DNA of 6,774 bases from Nocardioidaceae bacterium UBA4001 (GCA_002384855.1 DGBP01000051.1:5102-11875), one strand, 5' to 3'; positions 1-5,744 are shown, numbered from the stretch's first letter. Translations and numbers: made by a program. The notes: generated by a model not told the origin, from the letters alone.

Positions 1-459
1 TGGATCGGCAAGGGGCGCTACCTGCTGCCGGCCCGGGCGCTCGGTGCCTGCGAACGGCTCGTCGAGATGGGGATGGAGCACGCCCGCAACCGGGTCACCT
101 TCGGCAAGCCCATCGCCGAGCGTCAGGCCATCCAGTGGATGATCGCCGACTCGGCTGTCGAGATCGAGTCATTGCGCTGGTTGGTGCTCACGGCGGCGTG
201 GCAGGTCGACCGCGGCATCGACTCACGGCAGGCCCAGTCGATGGCCAAGCTCCACGGTGGGCTCAAGGCCAACGAGATCGTCGACCGGGTGCTGCAGATG
301 CACGGGGGGATGGGGTACACCCGGGAGCTGCCGGTCGAGCGGTGGTACCGCGAGCTGCGCCTCCTGCGCATCTACGAAGGCACCGACGAGATCCAGAGGC
401 GCACGATCGCCCGGAACCTGCTGAAGGGTCACGCGACCGTGCGCGGTCACCTGGGCTGA
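1..459 (+). CDS. Acyl-CoA dehydrogenase, C-terminal part (5' end outside window)
   Basis: The reading frame is open from base 1, so the start lies upstream; 152 residues are visible of a family usually near 380-400. These enzymes are FAD-dependent and introduce the alpha-beta double bond into acyl-CoA thioesters in fatty-acid or related catabolism, passing electrons to ETF. The visible part is the all-helical C-terminal domain. It shows RVTFGKPI (visible residues 31-38), the FAD/dimer-contact motif QMHGGMGY (99-106), PVERWYRELR, and IYEGTDEIQRRTIAR (124-138). In the short/medium-chain branch of the family the Glu of YEGT (here E126) is the catalytic base. The substrate cannot be told from this part. 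The gene ends 18 bp before the end of the convergent PPOX gene, and no clear terminator hairpin lies between them. Confidence 0.95.
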   Translation, partial: WIGKGRYLLPARALGACERLVEMGMEHARNRVTFGKPIAERQAIQWMIADSAVEIESLRWLVLTAAWQVDRGIDSRQAQSMAKLHGGLKANEIVDRVLQMHGGMGYTRELPVERWYRELRLLRIYEGTDEIQRRTIARNLLKGHATVRGHLG

Positions 460-477
460 CCCGGCCCCGCTCCGGCG

Positions 478-873
478 TCAGACGATGCGGCGGCCCGTGA
501 CCTCGCGCCAGCGCAGGCGCACGTACAACGGTCGCGGCCCGTCGGCCCACGGCTTGGGGTCGTGCGACCAGCGGATCTCCTCGATCTCCTCGAGGTCATC
601 GATCATCTCGCCCGCACCCACGATCACCACGCTCCAGCCCTCGTGGGTGTGCCGGTCGAAGTCGTCGACCTCGAAGGCGATGTCCCCGGCCCAGGCGTAG
701 GTGCCCAGGACGCTGTAGGGGGTGGTGCGGAAGACGATCGAGGTGCCGTGGACCGCATAGTTCACCGGCACGACGTGGGGTCCTGTCGGCGTACAGATCG
801 CCGCACGGCCGACGGTTCCTGCCGCCACCAGCTCGATGCACTCGTCGACCGACATCTCGTGAAGCCTGCTCAT
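478..873 (-). CDS. Pyridoxamine 5'-phosphate oxidase (PPOX) family protein
   Basis: This is a 131-residue cytoplasmic protein of the split-barrel flavin-binding fold, close in size to other small members. Visible family signs are GRAAICTPTGPHVVPVNY (residues 22-39), then IVFRT (46-50), IAFEVDDFD (65-73) and GWSVVIVGAGE (79-89). Relatives bind FMN or F420 and act in redox reactions, or bind heme; the cofactor and substrate here are unknown. The start is set by a GGAGG Shine-Dalgarno 5 nt upstream of ATG. A longer open frame reaches base 1041, but the added 56 residues resemble no family and cross the regulatory region. The gene is transcribed divergently from the secreted-protein gene. Actinobacterial PPOX proteins often belong to hypoxia/redox (DosR-type) regulons, which fits the dyad at 923-942. 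Confidence 0.9.
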   Translation of the reverse strand: MSRLHEMSVDECIELVAAGTVGRAAICTPTGPHVVPVNYAVHGTSIVFRTTPYSVLGTYAWAGDIAFEVDDFDRHTHEGWSVVIVGAGEMIDDLEEIEEIRWSHDPKPWADGPRPLYVRLRWREVTGRRIV

Positions 874-878
874 GGACA

Positions 879-883
879 CCTCC
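879..883 (-). promoter_or_regulatory. Ribosome binding site of the PPOX gene
   Basis: GGAGG on the minus strand lies 5 nt before the ATG at 873. It fixes the start of the PPOX gene and argues against the longer open frame reaching 1041. Confidence 0.8.
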
Positions 884-910
884 GGGGGTCTGTCCCAGCA
901 TCGCGGCGGC

Positions 911-1000
911 GGACCAGACCGGAAAAGGGCTAAAGGCCCCTGTGAGGCGGAATTACGTCCGGTTTCCGGCCCTTCGGCGGCCGGAAGGGGAAACAGGTCC
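911..1000 (+). other. Candidate folded leader or palindromic regulatory region
   Basis: The 221-bp gap between the divergent PPOX and secreted-protein genes contains nested complementarity. TTCCGGCC (964-971) pairs perfectly with GGCCGGAA (979-986) around a 7-nt loop that contains TTCG. GGACC (911-915) can pair with GGTCC (996-1000), and CCTGT (939-943) with ACAGG (993-997); these last two pairings compete for the same GG. If transcribed rightward this would be a structured 5' leader of the secreted-protein gene. No riboswitch class is recognised. The hairpin is not followed by a T-run, so it does not look like a simple intrinsic terminator. It could equally be protein-binding DNA. Confidence 0.3.
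923..942. promoter_or_regulatory. Possible DosR/DevR-type operator
   Basis: The core AGGGCTAAAGGCCC (926-939) matches 11 of 14 positions of the mycobacterial DosR core GGGACTWWAGTCCC and forms an imperfect dyad (GGGC/GCCC around a 5-nt spacer). It is centred about 60 bp upstream of the PPOX start codon, a usual place for activator binding, and about 160 bp upstream of the secreted-protein start. PPOX-like proteins are known members of DosR regulons. The outer flanks of the consensus do not match, and no dosR/dosS gene is in the window, so this remains a suggestion. Confidence 0.3.
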
Positions 1001-1094
1001 CGGCGCGCGACGGGTGAACCGGAGGACCATGGATAGTGCAAGCGATATCGGGAGCTCCGGGGGGGCTCTGAGAGACCCGAGGGGGTCGAGAATC

Positions 1095-1937
1095 ATGTCT
1101 GCGCACACGCATGCGCTGTGGCGGGGGCTGGCACTCTTCGCAGGAGCGGGATCGCTGCTGCTGGGGAGTGTGGTGACGGCGGGGGTCTCCTCCGCCGCTG
1201 AGGAGGAGGAAGGCGGCAACAACCTGTCCGTCCCGACGCTGTACATCGGCTCGGTCGGGGTGGGCGCGCCGACCTGCACCGCCGATGACGACTACGAGGC
1301 GCCGAGCGGGGACCAGGGGGTCATGGTGGACGGCGTGCTCGAGCACGCCACCTACTGGGTCCAGGGCGTCGCCCTCTGGCAGGCCGACTGCGACATCGTC
1401 GCTGCCGGGCAGCTGGTCACCCCGAAGTGGGGTGACAACCTCACCGGAGCGCCGCTGAAGGTCAACACTCCTGTCCGCATCGAGCTGGGCCTGATGGGCA
1501 TCGCCCCGGCGACCCTGAACACCAGCAGCTACAACGTGGTCAAGCTGGATGCCGACCTCGAGGACCGTTACTCCCACTACGGCACCCTGGGTGACTTCCT
1601 GGCCACGCCCGAGGTGCGCGTGTGGGCCGGCGACGCGACCTACCGCATCGTCAGCTCCAGCGGCACGGTCGTGGTGCCCGAGCAGTCGATGAGCGCGGAG
1701 ATCAACGCTACGGGCCGGGTCGTCTACGGCGAGCTGTTCACCTTCACGACCGGAGGCACCTACACGGTGACCTTCGAGTCCGACAGCGTGAACTTCGGCA
1801 GCCTCACCGCTCCGGACCACGACACAGCGATCGAGCTGGTGGTCTCGTCCACGTCGGGCGGTGGCGGCAAGAAGCAGGGCGGCGGCGGCCGTCCCGACAA
1901 CCCCGGCAAGGGCGGCGGAGGCAAGAAGGTCCGCTGA
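1095..1937 (+). CDS. Secreted protein of unknown function with Gly/Lys-rich C-terminal tail
   Basis: The predicted product has 280 residues. Residues 1-35 form a classical Sec signal peptide: a short n-region ending in R10, a hydrophobic stretch GLALFAGAGSLLLGSVV, and a small-residue end SSAA before an EEEE run, with cleavage likely after A35. The mature part is rich in Thr, Val and Gly with alternating hydrophobic stretches, suggesting a beta-rich fold. It has exactly two cysteines (C61, C99), which could form a disulfide outside the cell. Residues 255-280 are a low-complexity tail of GGGG blocks with Lys/Arg, possibly binding anionic wall polymers. There is no LPXTG motif and no C-terminal membrane segment. 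I do not recognise the family. A purine-rich GAGGGGG lies about 10 nt before the chosen ATG. An upstream ATG at 1029 has GGAGG only 3 nt away and would bury the signal peptide behind 22 extra residues, so I prefer 1095. Confidence 0.82.
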   Translation: MSAHTHALWRGLALFAGAGSLLLGSVVTAGVSSAAEEEEGGNNLSVPTLYIGSVGVGAPTCTADDDYEAPSGDQGVMVDGVLEHATYWVQGVALWQADCDIVAAGQLVTPKWGDNLTGAPLKVNTPVRIELGLMGIAPATLNTSSYNVVKLDADLEDRYSHYGTLGDFLATPEVRVWAGDATYRIVSSSGTVVVPEQSMSAEINATGRVVYGELFTFTTGGTYTVTFESDSVNFGSLTAPDHDTAIELVVSSTSGGGGKKQGGGGRPDNPGKGGGGKKVR

Positions 1938-1982
1938 CCGATCCGGAGCCTGCGGGGCCCTGAGCTGGTCGGACCCCCTGCA

Positions 1983-2018
1983 GACCGACGCCCGTGGGAC
2001 ACCCCACGGGCGTCGGTC
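1983..2018 (+). terminator. Strong hairpin terminator after the secreted-protein gene
   Basis: GACCGACGCCCGTGGG (1983-1998) pairs perfectly over 16 bp with CCCACGGGCGTCGGTC (2003-2018) around the loop ACAC. It starts 46 nt after the stop of the secreted-protein gene and lies before the hydrolase gene, insulating the two. The downstream bases are not T-rich, which is common for actinobacterial terminators. Confidence 0.8.
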
Positions 2019-2074
2019 GTCCCGGCTATCTTCTGGTCATGAAGCTCCGCCCGGCTCCGTGATGCCGGGCTCCT

Positions 2075-2080
2075 AGGAGG
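2075..2080 (+). promoter_or_regulatory. Ribosome binding site of the alpha/beta hydrolase gene
   Basis: AGGAGG lies 5 nt before the ATG at 2086. It is a near-ideal Shine-Dalgarno, the strongest in the window, and fixes the hydrolase start. Confidence 0.85.
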
Positions 2081-2085
2081 AACTC

Positions 2086-3021
2086 ATGCCCGTCGACCCG
2101 CACATCGCCCCGCTGCTCGAGCTGCTCGCGCAGGTGCCCGCCATGTACGACGGCACCCCCGAGCAGGCTCGGGAGGGGTTCCGGCAGCTCACCGTGGCCT
2201 CACGGCAGCCGGAGCACGTCGTACCCGTCGGGGCGGTCGAGGACATCGAGATCCCCGGGCCGGACGGGCCCATCGGGGCACGGGTCTACCGGCCCGAGGG
2301 ACCCGGCGGCGACCTGCCGACCGTGATGCTCTTCCACGGCGGCGGCTGGGTGATCGGCGACATCGAGACCCACGACAACATGGCGCGCAGCCTGTGCCGG
2401 GACTGCTCGGCGGTGGTGGTCTCCGTCGACTACCGGCTCGCCCCCGAGGCACCGTTCCCCGCCGCGGTCGACGACGCGCTTGCGGCCACGCGATGGGTCG
2501 GGGAGCACCTCGCGGACTTCGGCGGCTCCGACCGGCTCGCGGTGGCCGGTGACAGCGCCGGGGGCAACCTGGCCGCCGTGGTCACCCAGCAGCTGCGCGA
2601 CACCGGGGGCCCGGCGATCGCCGCGCAGCTGCTGGTCTACCCCGCCTGCGACGTGACGGGGGAGTACCCCTCCCGCCACGAGAACGCCGCGGGCTACTTC
2701 CTCGACCTGCCGACCATGGCGTGGTTCCTCAACCACTACGCCGCCGACGCCGCGATGCACGAGGACCCGAGGCTCTCCCCGCTCCAGCACGGCGACCTCG
2801 GCGGTCTGCCGCCGGCGGTCGTGGTCACCGCGGAGTACGACCCGCTCCGCGACGAGGGCGAGGCCTACGCCAAGGCGCTCGCCGCAGCCGGTGTACCCGT
2901 GGAGGGGAAGCGCTTCGACGGCATGATCCACGGCTTCTTCGACATGGGGGCCTTCTCGCCCGGGGCGCAGGCGGCGGTCGACGAGGCGTGCGCGATGTTC
3001 GCGCGGCTGCTGGCGGAGTAG
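2086..3021 (+). CDS. Alpha/beta hydrolase, hormone-sensitive lipase (HSL) family esterase
   Basis: This 311-residue protein is of normal length for HSL-family (family IV) carboxylesterases, which hydrolyse ester bonds of short- to medium-chain acyl substrates. The oxyanion-hole motif HGGGWVIGD is at residues 84-92. The strand and turn VSVDYRLAPEAPFPAA (112-127) are typical. The nucleophile elbow is GDSAGG (155-160) with Ser157. The acid is Asp252 in EYDPLRDEG, and the base is His282 in GMIHGFF. All catalytic residues are present, so it should be active. There is no signal peptide or membrane segment, so it is cytoplasmic. It sits alone after a strong terminator and converges on the DUF5995 gene with a 16-bp gap. 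The physiological substrate cannot be inferred. Confidence 0.95.
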   Translation: MPVDPHIAPLLELLAQVPAMYDGTPEQAREGFRQLTVASRQPEHVVPVGAVEDIEIPGPDGPIGARVYRPEGPGGDLPTVMLFHGGGWVIGDIETHDNMARSLCRDCSAVVVSVDYRLAPEAPFPAAVDDALAATRWVGEHLADFGGSDRLAVAGDSAGGNLAAVVTQQLRDTGGPAIAAQLLVYPACDVTGEYPSRHENAAGYFLDLPTMAWFLNHYAADAAMHEDPRLSPLQHGDLGGLPPAVVVTAEYDPLRDEGEAYAKALAAAGVPVEGKRFDGMIHGFFDMGAFSPGAQAAVDEACAMFARLLAE

Positions 3022-3037
3022 CCGGTCCCTCTCGAGC

Positions 3038-3721
3038 TCAGCGCACGAGCGGGGTGAGCAGGTAGCGCGAGACCATCCCCACGGTGCCGGCGAGGCCGGT
3101 CGTGTAGCGGTCGGTGAGGAACCGCAGCCGGCGGAGCGCCCACAGCGCCTCGACACTGACCCAGGCCAGGTCCCGCGCCTTGTCGATGTTCCACGCACTC
3201 AGCACGTGCACCGTCGGTCCGAGGTGGTCGTCGAGACGCCGTCCCGCCTCGTCGAGGAACGACCGGCGGACCTCCGACTCGACGGAGGCGAGGATCTCGT
3301 TGACGGCCTCGTAGTCGTGGTGCACCGCCTCGGGGTCGACCCTCCGCGCCGTGCACGTCGCGACGACCGCGAGCGGCAGGTCGTGCTCGATGTGCGCGTT
3401 CATGCCGCTCAACGCGAACTGGATCGGCAGCAGGCCGTGGGTGCCCCGGTGCTCGAACAACGGCCGCCAGGCGGCGCAGACGGTCCGGCCCCCCGCGGCG
3501 TCGTCGTAGGCGTCCAGCCACAGGGCCGCGAAGCGTACGTCGAGCTCGGCCATGAGCCCGGGGGCGGCGAACACGTCGCGGGTCTCCAGGGCGGAGAGGA
3601 CCCGCTCGGTCACCGTGAGGTACATCCGGTTGAACACCGCCACGCCGTCGTCCCCGGGCAGGGCGGCGTCGATGTCGACGAGTCGGTCGATCACGTCCTC
3701 GACGGTCCTGGGCCCTACCAC
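3038..3721 (-). CDS. DUF5995 family protein
   Basis: This 227-residue protein matches an actinobacterial family of unknown function. Recognisable features are FNRMYLTVTERV near residues 30-41 and the core LPIQFALSGMNAHIEHDLP (98-116), followed by a helix-rich C-terminal half. There is no signal peptide. A few conserved His, Asp and Asn residues (for example N108, H110, H113, D114) cluster in the core, which would suit a metal or substrate site, but no reaction is known. The start is a GTG at 3721 without a clear Shine-Dalgarno; no other start codon lies close enough to keep the N-terminal helix, so translation may be leaderless or the start slightly wrong. It converges with the hydrolase gene and has no operon partner. 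Confidence 0.82.
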   Translation of the reverse strand: MVGPRTVEDVIDRLVDIDAALPGDDGVAVFNRMYLTVTERVLSALETRDVFAAPGLMAELDVRFAALWLDAYDDAAGGRTVCAAWRPLFEHRGTHGLLPIQFALSGMNAHIEHDLPLAVVATCTARRVDPEAVHHDYEAVNEILASVESEVRRSFLDEAGRRLDDHLGPTVHVLSAWNIDKARDLAWVSVEALWALRRLRFLTDRYTTGLAGTVGMVSRYLLTPLVR

Positions 3722-3831
3722 CGACCCAGGACACCAGAGGCGGCGTCGTACCCGCAGGGCTTTCTGGGCAGAGGTCCCGAACCGGACCGGTCCGTGGTGC
3801 CGCCGCTCGCCGTACTCCTGTTGTCGCGCCG

Positions 3832-4320
3832 GTGGCTCTCGGCCGGTCGCTGCGCACCGACGTGCTCAGGAGCGGCACCATCCGGGCGTTGGACCGGGTG
3901 TTGTCCGTGGCCGACGGCCAGACGCCGATCGGGGTCACCGAGCCCACGACCCCGCTCCGGTCGGGCAGCCCCGAGGCATGGAGAGCGCCGAGGACCCCGA
4001 GGAGCGCGCGAAGCGGTCGACCAGGACCGTGCCCGGGAGGCGGGCCGGATGCTGTACGACGCCGTCTACGAGCGCTGGGCGGAGATGCCGGCCGAGGACC
4101 GCCCGAAGCTGTACCTCTTCGGGGAGAGCCCCGGATCCTTCGGGGGCGAGACGGCGTTCAGCGGGGAGTTCGACCTGCGCAACCGGGCGTCGGGCGCGCT
4201 GTCGACGGCTGGGCGGCGATCCTCCGGCCGGAAGGGTGGACCTCGCAGAAGGCCGACGCGCTGCGGGAGCTGGTGCGAGATGCCGCGTTGCGGCCGGCCC
4301 TCGACGAGCGGTCCTGGCTC
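3832..4320 (+). pseudogene. Decayed alpha/beta-hydrolase (PF10081, abhydrolase_9 type) gene
   Basis: Four fragments of one family occur in order but in three frames. Frame 1 (3832-3978) contains GQTPIGVTEPTTPLRSGSPE, the stretch between the membrane part and the hydrolase domain. Frame 3 (3981-4019) reads ESAEDPEERAK. Frame 2 (4016-4201) reads DQDRAREAGRMLYDAVYERW and then the elbow LFGESPGSFGG, where most relatives have GESLG. Frame 1 (4201-4320) reads VDGWAAILRPEGWT, the family's C-terminal end. The segments normally lying between these pieces are absent, so there are at least three internal deletions; the N-terminal membrane region is missing or unrecognisable. In intact relatives this is a membrane-anchored serine hydrolase of unknown substrate. 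The 3' end meets the tail of the YccF remnant. The family assignment is from memory of its motifs. Confidence 0.72.
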
Positions 4321-4661
4321 AGCGCGTCGCGGGGACGCCGTACGGGTCGTGGGGCACCGCGTCCAGCGGCACGACCTCGCGGCCGAGCGGCAGCAGGGCC
4401 AGCGGCACCATCTTGAACGCTGCGAGGCCCAGCGGGATGCCGACGATCGTGACGCACAGGAGCAGTCCGGCGACGACGTGGGCGACGGCGAGCTCCCAGC
4501 CGAGGACGAGGATCCAGACGATGTTGCCGATCAGCGACCAGACACCGGCCTCGCGCTTCCACACCACCGTGCGGCCGAACGGCCAGATCACGTAGCCGGC
4601 CAGCCGGAACGACGCGATGCCGAACACGAAGGCGATGAGGCCGGCGAGGACGTGGCAGACC
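4319..4661 (-). pseudogene. yccF: YccF-family inner membrane protein gene, 5'-truncated
   Basis: The coding frame gives two hydrophobic repeats typical of YccF, a small membrane protein of unknown role. The first is the remnant HVLAGLIAFVF, GIASFRLAGYVIWPFGRTVV; the second is the complete SLIGNIVWILVLGWELAVAH, HVVAGLLLCVTIVGIPLG, FKMVPLALLPLGREVV. The N-terminal segment expected before HVLAGL is missing: the match stops exactly at the edge of the 95-bp repeat (4662), and upstream codons are only the antisense of that repeat. The first half also lacks the usual IxIPFG piece before GIASFR, an apparent in-frame loss of about six residues. A GTG at 4627 could still start a 102-residue product, so residual expression is not excluded. 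Confidence 0.7.
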
Positions 4662-4756
4662 GGGGGCCCGATGGACGTGCACTCGACCGGCCTCGGCAGC
4701 GCCCCGCCGCCTGAGACGGGGGCCGCCGGGCCGCGAGTGCACGTCGAGATGGCCCC
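4662..4756. repeat. 95-bp palindromic repeat, left copy
   Basis: It is identical to 5650-5744 except at 4693 (T/G), 4702 (C/T) and 4746 (G/C), with no gaps and in the same orientation. It is internally palindromic: GACGTGCACTCG (4674-4685) pairs with CGAGTGCACGTC (4734-4745). Inside this, CGGCC (4688-4692) pairs with GGCCG (4729-4733), CGGC (4694-4697) with GCCG (4722-4725), and CCCCG (4702-4706) with CGGGG (4717-4721) around a 10-nt loop. It lies between the truncated yccF and the divergent AbiEi/DUF559-like gene. The G at 4746 breaks a pair that the right copy keeps, so the left copy is slightly more decayed. No target duplication is visible at its edges. Confidence 0.93.
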
Positions 4757-4769
4757 TGTGGACGGCCGG

Positions 4770-5702
4770 ATGCGCGTCATCGAGCTCTCCGGCAGAGTCG
4801 CCGGGGTGAAGATCGAGCGGGCACTCGAACGCCTCGGCGGCGTGGCCACAGCCGCCGAGCTGGTCCGTTCGTGCTCGCGCAGGCGGCTTCGGATCGCCCT
4901 CGCCCGGGGCCGGGTGGTCCGGGACGGTCACGGGAGGTACTCCCTCCCCGACGTCGACGAGGCCCTGCGCGCGGCGAACCGGCTCAGCGGCGTGCTCTGC
5001 CTGGACAGCGCGGCCCTCTACCACGGCTGGAAGGTCAAGACCCTGCCTCAGCTTCCGGCCGTGGCGGTCCCGCGGAACCGCAAGCTCGCGCCCGAAAGGC
5101 GCAAGGGCCTCCGCGTCAGGTACGTCGACGTCCCGGCCGACGAGGTCCGTGGGAGGGCCACCGGCTACGTCAGGACGGTGATGGACTGTGCCGCCCGGAT
5201 GCCGTTCGACGAGGCCCTGGCCATCGCCGACTCGGCGTTGCGGGCGGGGGACGTCACGCGGCGGGAGCTGGTGCAGGCCTCCGAGCAGATGCCGGACCGC
5301 TCCCGCGCCCTGTGCGTCCGTGTGGCCGAGGCCGCTGACGCCCGGGCCGACAACCCCTTCGAGTCGGTCCTCCGCGCCATCGCCCTCGAGGTCGGCGGCC
5401 TGTGCGTCGAACCACAGGTCTGGATCGGTGACCGGCGCGCAGACCTCGTCGACGAGACCTCGAAGATCGTGCTGGAGGCCGAGTCGTTCGAGTTCCACGG
5501 CATGAGGAAGCACCTACGCCGCGACTGCAAGCGCTACAACGCCTTCGTCCTCGGCGGCTGGCTGGTGCTGCGGTTCGCGTGGGAGCACGTGATGTTCGAG
5601 CCGGCGTACGTCCGTCAGGTCCTGGAGTCTGCGGTGGACCTCGTCAGCGGGGGGCCCGATGGACGTGCACTCGACCGGCCGCGGCAGCGTCCCGCCGCCT
5701 GA
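4770..5702 (+). CDS. AbiEi-like winged-helix plus DUF559/Vsr-like domain protein
   Basis: With ATG at 4770 the product has 310 residues. Residues 16-60 resemble the AbiEi antitoxin-type winged helix: ALERLGGVATAAELV, RRRLRIALARGRVVRDG, then GRYSLP. The middle region (65-160) has LSGVLCLDSAALYHGWKVK, TGYVRTVMDCAARMPFDEAL and AIADSALRAGDV, seen in many actinobacterial paralogs. The C-terminal part (195-285) fits the DUF559/Vsr-like PD-(D/E)xK fold: NPFESVLRAIA with E198, RADLVD with D225, VLEAESFEFHG with E236, E238 and H243, then a helix and WLVLRFAWEHV. The final residues (294-310) are encoded by the right palindromic repeat, which also provides the stop. No clear Shine-Dalgarno exists; a GTG at 4806 matches the domain start better and is a good alternative. 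No cognate AbiEii toxin gene is adjacent. DNA binding or cleavage is inferred, not shown. Confidence 0.8.
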   Translation: MRVIELSGRVAGVKIERALERLGGVATAAELVRSCSRRRLRIALARGRVVRDGHGRYSLPDVDEALRAANRLSGVLCLDSAALYHGWKVKTLPQLPAVAVPRNRKLAPERRKGLRVRYVDVPADEVRGRATGYVRTVMDCAARMPFDEALAIADSALRAGDVTRRELVQASEQMPDRSRALCVRVAEAADARADNPFESVLRAIALEVGGLCVEPQVWIGDRRADLVDETSKIVLEAESFEFHGMRKHLRRDCKRYNAFVLGGWLVLRFAWEHVMFEPAYVRQVLESAVDLVSGGPDGRALDRPRQRPAA

Positions 5703-5744
5703 GACGGGGGCCGCCGGGCCGCGAGTGCACGTCCAGATGGCCCC
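5650..5744. repeat. 95-bp palindromic repeat, right copy (likely two-way terminator)
   Basis: It is the second copy of the element at 4662-4756, 988 bp away in direct orientation. Its outer arms are the better preserved: TGGACGTGCACTCG (5660-5673) pairs over 14 bp with CGAGTGCACGTCCA (5722-5735). The inner stem is TCCCG/CGGGG, which still pairs in RNA through a G-U wobble. It lies over the 3' end of the AbiEi/DUF559-like gene and just before the end of the convergent TypA/BipA gene, a position suited to terminating both transcripts. Confidence 0.93.

Larger units (their letters stand above)
4662..5744 (+). mobile_element. Possible repeat-flanked cassette (palindrome, AbiEi/DUF559-like gene, palindrome)
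   Basis: One gene is enclosed by two same-orientation copies of the 95-bp palindrome. The left edge coincides with the truncation point of yccF and the zone to its left is a degraded gene. The missing yccF 5' end is not found beyond the right copy, where BipA ends 14 bp later, so this is not a simple insertion into yccF. No transposase, integrase or target duplication is seen. It may be a mobile unit, a product of recombination between palindromes, or a gene whose terminator was copied. Confidence 0.3.

Noticed and set aside
884..897. Second DosR-like site near the PPOX start
   Set aside because: Only about 8 of 14 core positions match and it abuts the ribosome binding site.
874..1041. N-terminal extension of the PPOX gene on the minus strand
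   Set aside because: The extra 56 residues are low-similarity, cross the intergenic dyads, and a good Shine-Dalgarno sits just before the ATG at 873.
2039..2062. Tiny open frame ATG to TGA before the hydrolase (7 codons)
   Set aside because: It has no Shine-Dalgarno and no sign of a regulatory leader; too short to support.
2865..3947. Long minus-strand open frame overlapping the hydrolase and DUF5995 genes
   Set aside because: Its product is Arg/Pro-rich shadow sequence in another frame of the DUF5995 gene and antisense of the hydrolase.
3206..4714. Long plus-strand open frame of about 500 codons
   Set aside because: Most of it is antisense to the DUF5995 gene with Arg/Gly/Pro-rich shadow sequence. 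Only 4016-4201 looks like real protein, and that belongs to the pseudogene.
4158..5513. Long minus-strand open frame antisense to the AbiEi/DUF559-like gene
   Set aside because: It has no recognisable domain and the composition of a shadow frame, while the plus strand carries clear conserved motifs.
4662..5744. CRISPR array or insertion sequence
   Set aside because: Only two repeat units 988 bp apart, no transposase, and no target duplication; neither class fits.
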